Below the pieces are notes generated by a model. It searched no databases, was not told the origin of the DNA, and saw nothing but the letters and a program-made list of their open reading frames with translations. 64,000 bases of DNA, taken from assembly GCF_033958435.1 (NCBI RefSeq), contig NC_134137.1, positions 244,202,501 to 244,266,500 of the forward strand. Reading direction: 5' to 3'. Of this stretch, positions 24,321 through 35,047 are shown in pieces. Position 1 is the stretch's first letter, and every line of letters starts with the position of its first letter. The DNA comes from Carettochelys insculpta. Its lineage: Eukaryota; Chordata; Testudines; Carettochelyidae. A program made the translations under genes and the position numbers.

Positions 24321-24789
24321 AAAATGTGAATCAAAATGGGGAGGGGAGAATGGCTCAGCCCAAAGAAGTTTGAAAGCAGCTCAGGGTGAGCAGGCAGGTG
24401 GGTAGCTCAGGGCACAAGGAGGGAGGGACTATGTAATAGGTGTGCACCCTGTGCAGTTGTTACTCCTCAGGACTCAGCTGCCTCCCAAGGCTCCACCACA
24501 GCAGAAGACTGCAGCATTTGTCTGCTTCATGGCACCAGCCAGAACAGCTGGCCTCCACTGCCCCACTCCAGCTTCCCCCACCTGCAACATGGCCAGGGGC
24601 AGAGCTTTAGGGAAAGGGAGAAGAGGAGCAATGCCCTTGTCTCCCCAAGTCCACTCATGGGCTCAAAGTTCCTGTCCTGCAGGCACCATCAGGATTAGAG
24701 GCACTGGGATTCAGCCCCATGGGGGAGCCAGGACTCCAAGATTCAGTCCTGCAGCTCCTAGATTTATCCCCATAGGAAATTCTCAGGCG
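24321..24789. other. Moderately GC-rich block, unassigned
   Basis: A 123-codon plus frame at 24,442-24,813 runs through it but reads as low-complexity Pro/Ala/Arg text and runs into the LINE end. No domain was recognised. Confidence 0.4.
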
Positions 24790-25847
24790 TGGGACTTTAA
24801 GATATCTTTCTAATGTCATCACTGATCACTAATATAGCTCTTTCCATGAGCAAGCTGGCCATTGAGGACCATTTTTGGTATCCATGTATCATTCAGCCTC
24901 ATAGCATGACCAATCCAGCGAAAGTGTTTGTTCATAAGCATCGCTTCCATGGCCACGACACCACACAGCTTAAGAACCTCTGTGTTAGGAGTTTTGTCCC
25001 ACCAATTCACATGAGCAATCTTCCTCAGACCGGACATATGGAACTGATCAAATTTCAAAACGTGATGGTAATATATTGTCCAAGATTCCCAGCCATACAG
25101 AAAGATACACAGGACAACTGCCTGACAAACTGCTACCTTGGTATGGAGCTTAATACCATGGTCATTCCACAGGCGTTTGGCCAATTTTCCAAAGGCAGCA
25201 CTGGCTTTGGCTAATTGAGCGCATACATCATGATCCACATTTATGCTACAGGACAGTATATTTCCGATGTAGCAGAACTTGTCAACAGCCTGAAGGACTG
25301 TACCAGCAGCAGTGATCGCTGGAGTGCTGGGTTCTTCCCATACAGGCTGAGGCATAACTTTGGTCTTCTTGAGGCTCATTGTGAGTTCAAAGTGGTGAGC
25401 AGAAATAACAAAGTGATCAAAAAGTTCCTGAGTGTACTTCACTGCATGAGCCAACAATGCACAGTCATCAGCAAACAGAACGTCATGGACAGCTGTATTA
25501 AGCACTTCAGTGTGAACCTAAAGTCTCTGAAGATTGAAAATACTGCCATCTGTTCAGAACTGAATAGGTATGGTCAACATGAAGTCCTTAAAAGCAACTA
25601 ACAGTATAATTGAAAAGTAGATGTTGAACAGAAGAAGTACAAGGAAACATCCTTACTTTGTACCATTTGATATTTCAGTAGGTGCTGCTCTCTCTCCATT
25701 GTTAAGCATGTGACCAAGCATGCCATCATGAAAAGACTGAACAATGTTGATAATTTTTTCAGGACAGCCAATTCACAGGAGTATTTTCCAGAGCCTGTTT
25801 CTGTTGACTGTGTTGAATACCTTGGTCAAGTCAATGAAAATCACATA
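24790..25847 (-). pseudogene. LINE 1: reverse transcriptase catalytic part and C-terminal region
   Basis: This is the 3' part of an APE-type non-LTR retrotransposon. The longest intact frame (228 codons, 24,819-25,505) begins just before FADDCALLAH, the catalytic motif C of the reverse transcriptase. It goes on through MSLKKTKVM, YIGNILS, LYGWESWT and the WWDKTPNTEVL and RWIGHAMR segments typical of the thumb and connection region. Upstream (25,510-25,847) motif A is readable as IFIDLTKVFNTVNRN, followed by FHDGMLGHMLNNGE, in frames broken by several stops. The C-terminal zinc-knuckle of this LINE group is missing here. Proteins like this are often annotated in databases as craniofacial-development-protein-2-like or endonuclease-reverse transcriptase. 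The exact clade was not settled. Confidence 0.85.
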
Positions 25848-26302
25848 GGCTGTTTCTACACAGGCCACTTTCTCTGCAAGTGGCATGGTAATACACAGCC
25901 CGAAATATGCTAATAAGGTGTGGATGCAAATTCCCTGTACCTCATTAGCATACGGTCATGTGATTTGGAGTCTGGAAGACCATTCTTCCAGACTCCAAAA
26001 CGCTGTTTAGAAGCACGGCCTCGGGGGAGCTTCCGGAAGGAAGTGCTTCTTCCGGATGCCCCTTCTTCCCGAAAATTTTTGGGAAGAAGGGGCCTCTGGA
26101 AGAAGGACTTCCTTCCGGAAGCTCCCCGGGGCCGTGCTTCTAAACGGCGTTTTGGAGTCCGGAAGAACTGTCTTCCAGACTCCAAATCACATGACTGTAT
26201 GCTAATGAGGTGTGGGGAATTTGCATCCATGCCTTATAAGCATATTTCGGGCCGTGTATTACCATACCACTTTTGGAGAAAGTGGCCTGTGTAGAAACAG
26301 CC
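25848..26302. mobile_element. 455-bp near-perfect palindromic MITE
   Basis: The ends are GGCTGTTTCTACACAGG and CCTGTGTAGAAACAGCC. The two arms (about 225 bp each) mirror each other almost base for base around CCCGAAAATTTTTGGG at about 26,068-26,083. Because of this, open frames on the two strands encode nearly the same peptide (both start MDANS). It sits inside LINE 1 within reverse transcriptase motif A. The flanks CACATAG and CACAGAG look like a 7-bp target duplication, and removing the element plus one copy restores the expected LINE reading order. Confidence 0.9.
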
Positions 26303-26946
26303 ACAGAGATCCTGATGTTGCTCTGTACATTCCTCTTATATTTATCTGCCTGTAAATATCATATCAGCAGTGCCTCAACTATCATGAAATCTACACTGGC
26401 TTTCGGGAATAATGCCATTTTTGAACACATGTAGGTAAAGGAAGTGGGCCAGGATCTGAGCAGCTACAGAAAGCAGAGAGATGCCCTGATGGTCATCACA
26501 ACATGCATAGTCACCTTTTCTCTTGTATATATGTACAATCAGGGCATCTTTGAAGTCCTGGGGGTCTGGCTTCTTCTCCCAAATAGCACTAAATAAATGG
26601 GTAAGAGTACATCAGCTGGTCACCAGCAGCTTTATAAATTTCTGATGGAACTGCATCACTGCCAGGTGCCTTTCCAGATTTCATCTGTTTAACAGCTTGT
26701 TGTACCTCATTAAGAGTTGTTGGTATGACCAGCTGTAAATCATTAGCCCACTGAGGAATCTCTTCAAAAACGTTGCTGTCAAAAGTTGAGGCCCTGTTCA
26801 ATACTTTCAAAATCATTCAGCCCAGTGGTCAAGGATTTTAGCACTATCCATTATCAAAGTGAGGCCATCAGCAGAGTTCATTGCTGTACAGTCAGCAAAG
26901 CATGGCCCCTAGACTGCCTTCAGTTCATCACAGAATACTTTAAAAT
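26303..26946 (-). pseudogene. LINE 1: reverse transcriptase N-terminal part
   Basis: Continuation of LINE 1 beyond the palindromic insertion. The 75-codon frame at 26,589-26,816 contains LNRAST and the RT0/motif 1 text MKSGKAPGSDAVPSEIYKAA, the signature of APE-type LINE reverse transcriptases. Further upstream on the minus strand FKVFCDELKAV and ADGLTLI are recognisable, interrupted by a stop. Frameshifts and stops separate the pieces. Confidence 0.85.
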
Positions 26947-28133
26947 TATGAGTTAGTGCAGCAGTGGGGGTGGGAGGGTGCAGTTGAGTCAGGAAGTGCA
27001 GGGGGTTGGGGCAGGGGTTAAGCCTGGCCAGGGGTTTGGAGCCAGGGCTGCAGGGGTGATGGTAGCGGGGGATGGAGCTAGAACCCCACATGTGAACGCG
27101 CTGGGGGTTGGGAGCCCTGGAAACAGGTTGAAGCTGGAGCCCTGCGTGCCAGGGGCTCTGAGCTGAGACTGTGGGGGGTTGGGGGCTGGGGATCTGAACA
27201 GGGCAAACCAGGGTGGGGGGTTAGCTGGGAGGTAGAGTCTCATGTGCCTGCAGCAGCTGACAGCTGGAGCCCAGCACATGCTGGGTGGGGTGAGCTGGGG
27301 ATGGGGGAGGTTGAGTTGGCAGGGGAGTTAGAGCCCCTGCGCACGCTGGCAGTGGCTGACAGCCAGAGCCCCGCCTGTGGGGGGGATGAGCTCAGGCCAT
27401 AGGAGAGGGGTTGAGCCTGGTGGGGGAAGGGTTGAACAGAGGTGCACCAGGGCACGGTGCTTGCGGGGGTGGGGGACTACAGCCCCATGCACACTGAGAC
27501 AGCTGTATGGGGGGGTGAGATGGGGCTGCACGGGGGTTGTGGGGGTTAAGGCTGGGTCCATGGGGGTTGAGGCCGGGTGGGGGTCATTGAGGCCCGGGCA
27601 TGTGGGGGGTTTGGGGCACGGGAGTTGGAGCCAGGTCCCTGGAGGTTGGAGAGGAGCCCCAGGCTTGCAGCTGGAGCGCCTCCCCCCCGCTGGGGGAGGT
27701 GAGATAGGGCACATGGGGGGATGAGCTGGGGCTACGGGAGTGGGGGAGTTGGGGATGCTCAGCCAGCGGGGGGTTTAACAGGGGTGAAGTGGTGCTGCTG
27801 TCATGTGGAGCCACTCTGGGAAGCAGGGGAAAGGGGGTTTTAGCCAACCTGGCTGCCCGCAGCGGCAGATAGCTAGGCGAGCTAAAAGCCTTCTCCCTGT
27901 CTTCCCAGGGCGTTGCCTACCACCACTCTGGGAAGGCAGGGGGAAGGGGCACTTAGCCTACTTAGCTGCCTGCAGTTGCAGGAAGCTAGGCAAGCTGAGA
28001 GCCCCAGCAGTTTTGTGTTGTGCAAACGTGAAGCCATGTAAAGCGAGGGCTTACTGTATGAATTGGGGGTCAGCCGCGTAAGAGCGGGGGTCACATACTC
28101 TGGATTCACATACTCTTGAGACCTTACTGTAAT
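26947..28133. mobile_element. G-rich element inserted in LINE 1, probably pogo/Tigger-like non-autonomous
   Basis: About 1.2 kb of very G-rich plus strand made of loosely repeated GGGGTGAGCTGGGG, GGAGCCCCTGC and GCAGCTGACAGCTGGAG units. The right end is GAGACCTTACTG followed by TA. Its complement, CAGTAAGGTCTC, resembles Tigger/pogo termini, which insert at TA. The left end is unclear and perhaps lost. A decayed 28-32 bp tract TAAAGCGAGGGCTTACTG lies just inside. LINE 1 sequence resumes on both sides, so this is an insertion. Open frames in it on both strands are artefacts of composition. Confidence 0.6.
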
Positions 28134-29310
28134 TTGATTTGCACCTCCTGCTTAGCTTGAATATAAGCTGATTTCCTGGAGGCATTCTGTTTATCGTTGA
28201 TCCAAGCCAGGTGTGTCACATGCATCTTAACAAGAAGAGCTGAGGCATCTCTCTCTCTCTGTTATCAAACCAATCCCTGTGCTTGCGTTTTTGGAAACCA
28301 AGGATCTTGACAGAAGTGCTGTAGGTTGTTTCTTTTATCTTAATCCAATCATCATCAATAGTGGTGACCATTCTGAACCTTCACTGATGATGACAAAGGA
28401 GGTGTTAAGATGGTGTTGAAACATTGCTTGTGTCTCTGGTATTTCAAGTTTACCTACATCCAGCTTATTTCAGCACACAGCAGAATGAAGACATTTGGGT
28501 GGATGAAGGTTCAAGGAGACAGCACTGTGTACCATGTAGTGGCCAGACCAGGACTCAGTTCCATGCAATGCACAAGTCAACAAGAAAGTTCTCTTTATTT
28601 TGCAATGAAGTAGTCAATCATATGCCAATGCTTAGACTAAGGGTGTATCCAAGTTGCTTAGTATTTGTTCGCCTGTTGGAAGAATGTGCTTACAATAGCA
28701 AGCTCATGCTGTGCACAAGTTTGAAGAAAAAGAGTGCCATTTGTGTTCTCACTTCCAATACCATGACGTCCAAGCACCTTTGGCCTTGTGGTGTAGTCCT
28801 GACCAACTCTAGCATTAAAATTGCTGAGTACATATAGCTTGGATGTAAAAGGTACTGATGAGATCACAGAATTCAGGCTAGCATAGAAAGCCTCCTTTCA
28901 TCATCTGTGGCAGCCAAAGTGGGTGCATATGCACTAACAAGTACAAGGCATTGTCCCTGCCTCAGTCTAAGCTTTGTAGTCATAAGGCGAGGTCTGATGG
29001 CATGTGGCTTGGATTCAAGCTGGGAGACTAGTGATGTCCTGATAATGAAACCAACTCCTCCTTGGCTTGGATGACCCTTAGGGTAGCCCATACAATAATA
29101 TGAATAGCCTGCTGCTATGAACTGGCTGGGACCAGAAATACATATTTCACTTAAAGCTGCAACATCCATTTTATAACATGCGAGTTCTCTACCAATGATG
29201 GCTGTCCTGCATTCATGGCAATCACAGTGATCATGAAGTGTGCACATGTTCCAGGATGCAAAGTGTAGTTTCTGTTTAGTCACTGATTTTAACCCTATGA
29301 CCACAAAAAT
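28134..29310 (-). pseudogene. LINE 1: AP endonuclease domain
   Basis: Amino-terminal part of LINE 1. The frame at 28,873-29,304 starts shortly before HFASWNMCTL, the WN.RTL-type start of the exonuclease-endonuclease-phosphatase fold. It continues with GRELACYKMDVAALSEI (catalytic Glu), YPKGHPSQGGVGFIIR and VSAYAPT. The next frame (28,658-28,867) has LSNFNARVG, the GDFNARVG motif with Gly-Asp changed to Leu-Ser-type text, then LGRHGIGSEN. A frameshift separates the two, and the 28,134-28,650 part is more decayed. Together with the reverse transcriptase parts, LINE 1 spans about 4.5 kb, including 1.6 kb of later insertions. Confidence 0.85.
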
Positions 29311-29869
29311 TAGATATTCAGTCGGTCGCAGTTAACCAACAGGGAGCAATAGGAACAAGCTGTCTTTAGAGATTGTTTTCTCTCCTCTTCTTTCAAAGAA
29401 GCAGCACAGTCCCTAAATAGAGCTGCTTTGACATCTAGTCAGGATATGGGAGCTGTTGTTGATCCAGTTCAGCAGACAGATGACCATGACGCCTAGGTTG
29501 CCTATGTGCAGATTTGTGACTAAATGCTTCCAGTGGTATTCTCCACCCACACCCAACATCATTGCCCACTGCCTTAGGACTTTCATCAAGAGGTAAATCT
29601 TCAGCGTCAAGAGAGACACCTTCACATATGAATGGATTTAAGTGTGGCTGGCTTGTGGGTTCCCACCTCACTCTCTCTTCTCACACAGACCGTCATGCAC
29701 AGGCACAAGAACGGCAACATGCACACTGGAGGAAGAGAGCGCATGTTTGAGATCAGAGTTACTTTCTCGGAGACTGATGAGCCGAAAAAGGCTTCGTGAG
29801 ATCAGTGCACCCTGGCTTGAAATCGGAGTTTTTCTTCTTTGAAGTGTACAGTGGCTTACTTCGGATTAT
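29311..29869. other. Spacer between LINE 1 and LINE 2, possibly untranslated LINE sequence
   Basis: No domain is readable. Frames of 62-78 codons on both strands are unsupported. Its position suggests 5' leader of LINE 1 or 3' end of LINE 2. Confidence 0.35.
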
Positions 29870-31040
29870 TCAGCACAAGATCAGTCCATGGAGTGCTTCC
29901 TCAATCCGCCACCTGGGGATGCACCTCAACGCTGTAATATCCCAGCACGAGGATATCCTATAGGAGTAGCATGATAGCCAATGCCTTGTCAATGCCCTGG
30001 GAACTGAACTGAGGGCCTCCAGAACTAAAGTGTGAGCGGTTACAGGTTGAGCAAAGGAAATGATGCTTTCTTCGTGGTGCATTAACAGACTTACATCTCC
30101 TATGCATTGGAACATCAGGGGAAAAAAACTATTAAATAAAGAACGTTCAGCTTCTTGCGACCACAGCTTGCAGCCTCGGTGGATGAACTTAATCAAACGC
30201 CCTCCATGGTACTCATCCCCACCAGTGCCAGGGGTTCTGGTTTCCCAGATCTGATGTCTATATATGCCACACAAAGCATGTAATTAAATTCTCCATGCAG
30301 CCCTGCCAGAACTTGGAGAATAAGGGTGGAGTCTGTTCTCGACTGCTCTGCAGTGAAGCTGATTGCTATAGGTGACAATGCCTGTTAAACAGCTGCAGCC
30401 TACCAAGCAGAATGTGAGCAAAGACAAAAAATTGAGCTGGTAGCTGCCACATGTAATGACAGATTCTTTGCCCTAGTTCAGAGATGCTTTGATACCATCC
30501 TTCCATTCTGCTGGTTCTTTGCTTGACACTATCACTTTTGAGTACAGCTGATACATGCTGACACTCATTGATTCCAAGGCCTCTTTGAGCAGGTTGGGTG
30601 GAGTACCATCAGGTCCAGTGGCATATCCATTTCATAACTTTTGAGTAGCCTTTCATACTTCTTAGAGTGAGAGGATCAATATTTGTCCCTGTATCTGCAG
30701 CTGTGTAGCTTGCCAGAGCACGTAGCTCTAGACAGTCACCAGCAGATCTATGGTTCAGCATGCCTTTATAATGTGTTCTCCATCTGTCCAGGGTCTCATC
30801 TGTCGATGAGCTGGGAAAGCCGTCTGGTTTCATAATGAGGAAGTTAGGAGGCTGTTGACGGCAATCTGCCAGGCACGTGATAGCTCCGTAGGCAGGATGC
30901 AGATTGCTGTGCCTCAGGCTGTCCTTTGCTTCATCAGCCAGGAAGTTGATATAGATTTCACAACCACATTTTGCCAGGGCTCTGAAAATGCATTTCAGCC
31001 ATTTACATTCTTGGATCTCTCCCTGCTTTCCTGCTTCTGC
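29870..31040 (-). pseudogene. LINE 2: reverse transcriptase relic
   Basis: A second antisense APE-type LINE. Reading down the minus strand: LDRWRTHYKGML (about 30,770), NGYATGPDGTPPNLLKEA (about 30,570-30,630, motif 1), a segment with PAEWKDGI (about 30,490), FTAEQSR and FNYMLCVAYIDIR (30,250-30,350, motif A), and past motif C EESIISFAQPVTAHTLVLEALS (about 30,000-30,080), which corresponds to the ADDI..FAE... region with the catalytic Asp pair lost. The pieces lie in different frames with many stops. It is a different copy, and probably a different subfamily, from LINE 1. Confidence 0.8.
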
Positions 31041-31041
31041 C

Positions 31042-31060
31042 TTTTTTTTTTTTTTTTTTT
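31042..31060. repeat. Poly-T run inside LINE 2
   Basis: Nineteen T in a row on the plus strand, read as a run of Lys codons in the LINE 2 frame at 30,609-31,172. It is likely an expanded A-rich codon tract on the LINE strand. Confidence 0.9.
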
Positions 31061-31800
31061 GCTTATAAATCAAAGGCCTTTTCAGAAAACCAAGGCTTCT
31101 TGCCCATCCATTTGAAGCTGATTGTTCCAAAGCCAGCAAGGGATATAGTGTTACATATACCAGCCTAGGCAATCTTTCCTGTCATCTGAGTGGGTTCCAA
31201 GGTTACATATCTGATCCTTGACAGCCTCTGTGTATTTCATGACAGCAATGGGATCCCCAGAAAGATGCTGGACTTCATACTGTTGGTGAACGTCTGGCTT
31301 GTGAAAAGTCAAAAAACCCAGCGAGAGCTGCATGACAACTAGGATGTGGTCTGAGTTTGCCATTGCTTCTGCACTGCTACAGACTTGGTGAGATTTCAGT
31401 GTGGAGCCATTTCTGACTAGAATGTGGCCCATTTCCCTCATGACGTGTCCACTGTTTGGAATCCAGATCCAACAATGGTTTTTAATGGCTAAACCAGGAT
31501 CCTATAATAGCTCTTGGCAGTACAAAATGTCAAAAGCTGAGTCGTGATGTAATTCGGGGGAACCCAAACCAAAAGGGACAGTTTCACAGTTTCATATTCA
31601 ATTTGACTGTAGCCAGTCACAGCACTGAAATTTCTGAGCACCAGCAGTGTGCCATGAGGCATAGCTGACTGGGTTTCTACCGGTAGCAAGTGGTAGAATG
31701 TGAGATGCACGACAATACGAGATGGCAACGCCCAAGTGCAAGATAAATCAACTGTCCTAACAGAGGAACAACTGTTCAAGGGACATAGATCTATAAGACC
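31061..31800 (-). pseudogene. LINE 2: linker and AP endonuclease C-terminal part
   Basis: The frame at 31,151-31,441 contains MANSDHILVVMQL, the SDH..V catalytic motif of the APE endonuclease, followed by YEVQHLSGDPIAVMKY, which is the usual linker before the reverse transcriptase. The frame at 31,489-31,779 holds PHGTLLVLRNFSAVTGY, corresponding to the GDFNA motif with Gly-Asp replaced by Arg-Asn. Stops and frameshifts separate the segments. The amino-terminal half of the endonuclease is absent. Confidence 0.75.
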
Positions 31801-31829
31801 TTTATCTGCACAGAGAATTGCAAAAGAAC

Positions 31830-32250
31830 AGGCATGGCCTAGTTATGCATTGATGACAATCACTCATTGCTGAGTATGATCATCTTCCGGGGGAGTTGTG
31901 GATCCACAAGTCGCTGATAAGGCCTACCCTGGAACCATAAGTTCTATGACAGTGAGGACAGATGTTTTTCAGGTATGGCAAGAAGCTGTTGACCATGACT
32001 GGAAACCAGTCTTTTCTTCCTCCTGTGCCTCTGGTCCTCCTCAGCTTGTTGGCGGGCAAGTTCAAAAGGCAGGGGATGGTCGCTTAGGACTTCCCTTCAT
32101 TTTGGGCAATCCTGGGTGAGTGTCTCCCTAGTGTCAATGTCAATATTGCACTTCTTTAAATTATCCTTCAGCAAGTATTATGCAATAGTATTCATATGAC
32201 GCCAAGCTACCTTAGTACTTGCAGCTACATGGTCATTCCACAGAACAAAT
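31830..32250 (-). pseudogene. LINE 3: C-terminal zinc-finger fragment
   Basis: On the minus strand LKDNLKKCNIDIDT (about 32,133-32,175) is the conserved segment before the C-terminal tail of this LINE group. The frame at 31,880-32,065 ends with CPHCHRTYGSRVGLISDLW, a C2H2-like knuckle (Cys-X2-Cys, then Leu-Ile-Ser) in which the usual His after LIS has become Asp. It is a third, separate antisense fragment, of the same group as LINE 1, lying head-to-tail with LINE 2. Confidence 0.75.
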
Positions 32251-33885
32251 GGACTCAGCTGTGATAACTTCCAGGCCTCCTTCTCTTGAGAACTGGTGGC
32301 GTTCAGCATCTCGTGCACACTGGACACTTCAAAGGATTGGGCTAATGCACTCACAATATGAAACCTAGCACATTTTAATAAAGCTGTAAAATTTGCAGCT
32401 CATGGGAAAAAAAACGTGAGAGAAAGGCATAGAATCTGTATCAGGTCAACACTGTTCCCTTATCAGAGTGCATGTCTGTTCTATATGCAAATGTACATCA
32501 GCTACTGAGGTGTCACAGAAACAAATTTGGAGGTGAAATTGAAGAGCAGTCTAATGAATTCACAAATCACAAAATCTGAAAATACAGGTAAGCTGGAAAT
32601 GCCAAAACCCATCATTTTCATTTGCCATGTACATTACTGGTTTTCAACTAAAATAAATGCAGTAAAAAACCAAAAATGTTACCTGTTTCCTCTCCTCTTT
32701 CTATGTCTCATCTCTCCAAGACAGAAACACTAATCGCAAAGGTATTCTGTCCCAAAGGGCGAGCACAACTGTAGGTATACTTAACAGGAACTTCTCACTG
32801 CTGATACTATTTACTGTTTATCTGCCAATTTGCATAACACTATCAATAGATATTATGGTTTTGCTTTGATTGTTTGTATTTTATGAAATTTAGCAGAACC
32901 TAACTGCTTAGAAGGAAATGATTTCATATTTGCACAAATTGTGCATTTGGCTGAAATTAACAATAAAAATTCTTTTAAAATAATTATTGCTCATTCAGTA
33001 ACATTAGGGGCTATTTCAAATAGCATAAAAACAAAACTTTACCTTTGTGCTCTGAGATGTGGGTGTCTCATTCTACTAGACTACATGTACTCAAACATTT
33101 TCAGGAAATCAAGAAAAGAAATTCTCCAAGCATATGATGTATTAGGTCTAAAACTTGAGCCAAACCATACATTTTAAATGCTATATCATATTGCAAGCAC
33201 CTTTGTGTCTCAGAAATCCATTGAAAATAACTAACACAGAGGCATTACAGAATTGCGTGAACTTGGAACATGACAGTAAACTTATATGCTTTCTTCTTAA
33301 ACTCTACATACTATTTAAATATTTTACTTTACTCTTTCACTTTAATACATTAACTACTTGAATTAAACACATTGGCCTTATCAGTGCTTTCATGAAAAAA
33401 TTCACGAAGATGAAAATATGCATTGCAAACACTTGGGAAAATGACAAAGTAGTCATTGAACACTACAGGAACATGAGCTCTCATTATTAGCCAGCTGCCA
33501 GTACCGTAAGAACAAGGGAGTAATAGGGGGAAGAGACTGTACTTTATTTGCCATTTGAACCAAATTAGAACCACCAATTTTATGTCAAACCATCAAAACA
33601 GTAGTGATGGAAGGATGAAAAATTTAAAGAAAAAAATTGAACTGAAGAATTTTTAAAGTTGGTAGTTGATTCTCTTAGAAGTAAATGCTCTTTTATCAAG
33701 CTGCAAGCATCTCCTTTGAGTAGCGGCATGCACAATTAAATTTTTAAAGTAGGAAAGTTAGTTTTGTCATTTTGGTGCCTGATCTATAGCTTTTATTACC
33801 AATTCTGACATGGGCATATACGGCATTATGAGGTTCCTCCCATAAAAAGCGAAGAAAATAGCACGACAAACAAAACAAAAATGTA
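32251..33885. other. AT-rich DNA, unassigned
   Basis: The first ~100 bases may be more of LINE 3. Frames of 68-78 codons at 32,527-33,577 show no domain. Confidence 0.45.
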
Positions 33886-33968
33886 GTCATGTAGCACTTA
33901 AAAGACCAATGAACTAATTTATTAGGTGATGAGCTTTCATGGGGAAGATCCATTTCTTCAGATCTGGA
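33886..33968 (-). mobile_element. Penelope-associated repeat fragment
   Basis: The minus strand reads AGATCTGAAGAAATGGATC, a hairpin, CCCCATGAAAGCTCATCACC, then TAATAAATTAGTTCATTGG and TAAGTGCTACATGAC. It is immediately followed on the plus strand by the GIY-YIG relic, in inverted orientation relative to it. This is a layout known for Penelope-like elements. Confidence 0.7.
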
Positions 33969-33989
33969 GATAGTGCTGTACTGGTTCAT

Positions 33990-34235
33990 ACTCCTGTACC
34001 TCAACCAATGATATATATGCCATCATATGCCAGCAATGTCCCTCTGCTATGTATATTGGACAGACTGGACAATCACTTCACCAAAGAATGAATAGACACA
34101 AAGCAGACACCAGAAATCTCATCTGTCAGTGCAAATGTCAATGGAATGGGCCACACTGTTAAAGACCTGCAAATATGTGTCTTACAACAAAGACAATTTA
34201 ATACCAGATTACGAAGTGTGGGCACAGCCATTTGT
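33990..34235 (+). pseudogene. Penelope-like element, GIY-YIG endonuclease relic
   Basis: The plus strand encodes DIYAIICQQCPSAMYIGQTG followed by QSLHQRMNRHKADTRN, the IY...YIG core with the conserved Arg and His spacing of GIY-YIG nucleases. After a frameshift near 34,140 the text continues HTVKDLQICVLQQRQFNTRL, the typical Penelope continuation (HF..PGH...DL...L). Penelope-like elements pair a reverse transcriptase with this nuclease, but here only the nuclease tail remains. The first Ile-Tyr pair and Tyr-Ile-Gly are intact. A stop and a frameshift make it a pseudogene. Confidence 0.75.
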
Positions 34236-34249
34236 GGCGTGACCATGAC

Positions 34250-34820
34250 AGTGTTGCAAGCTGTGGCCTGCACATGCCGGGTGCATGATCAAGGCTTCAC
34301 TACCCAATTAAAACCCGACATGCCAGCATGCATTGACATCCCCCCCAGCCAGGAGCTAAGGGCTTAGTTGCATATGCGGAAGTGAGACCACCGCCTCACC
34401 AAGCATTAGAAACTCCTAAAAGGTCAACTCCTTAAAGGGCAATTCCTGAAGGGGACGCAATGCCTTGGCCCAGCAGGTTGCTTCCATGTCCAAACTCCAA
34501 TAAAAGTTAACTCTCCCACTCCCAAACTGGGGACGTGTATCTTGATAAGTCCATCGGCCAGCCCGAGTCGCTTGTCCCTCCTGCCGAAAATTCAGACCCT
34601 TTTGGCTAAATGTTGGTGTGGGCTCTGCTTGCCATCTGCAGTTTGGTAACCACCCCATTAGTACAGGCTTTCCCCTGTCCATCACCTGACATTGCATAGG
34701 GGTAGACAGCTAGACCACGCTAGGTATCCCCTCATAACACGGATTAAGCCATCGTTAATAAAGCTTTTTTATGCTCACTGCTTGTCTCATCACTGTCCAC
34801 CACTCGTCCAGCGAACACCT
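34250..34820 (+). repeat. LTR-like block (possible solo LTR)
   Basis: It begins TGTTGCAAGCTGTGG and closes CCAGCGAACA, so the outermost bases are TGTT...AACA. A polyadenylation signal AATAAA is at 34,757-34,762, followed by a GT/CT-rich stretch. The size and layout fit an LTR, but no target duplication was found. Confidence 0.45.
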
Positions 34821-34914
34821 TTTACTCCCGGAACACAAAGGGGAATGTGAACTGCAGCATGTGCTCAAATTTGATACTTCGACACTTGGTCTTAATAGAG
34901 ATTGCAATGACCTT

Positions 34915-35047
34915 TTATTTAACAAGAGGTTAGATAAATGGCTTTCAGGGATGGTCTAGAAAGTGCTTGGTCCTGCCATGAGGGCAGGGGGCTGGACTCG
35001 ATGGCCTCTCGAGTTCCCTTCCAGTCCTACTCTTCTATGATTCTATG
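34915..35047 (+). repeat. CR1-type 3' end
   Basis: AGGTTAGATAAATGGCTTTC, then GGGGGCTGGACTCGATGGCC, then the octamer tail ATGATTCTATGA. This is the CR1 3' untranslated end, a short 5'-truncated copy. Confidence 0.8.

Noticed and set aside
24819..25505. 228-codon frame as a host gene (craniofacial-development-protein-like)
   Set aside because: The FADDCALLAH and downstream motifs are those of LINE reverse transcriptases, and the flanking sequence continues the LINE.
25910..26294. Overlapping open frames on both strands encoding nearly the same 106-124 residue protein
   Set aside because: They are a direct consequence of the palindromic MITE. Neither has a domain or coding signature.
27240..27847. 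Open frames up to 128 codons on both strands
   Set aside because: They lie in the G-rich minisatellite-like element; Pro/Gly/Leu/Ser text on both strands is what such composition gives.
34250..34820. Firm call of a solo LTR
   Set aside because: TGTT...AACA ends and AATAAA are present, but no flanking target duplication could be found, so it is kept only as LTR-like.
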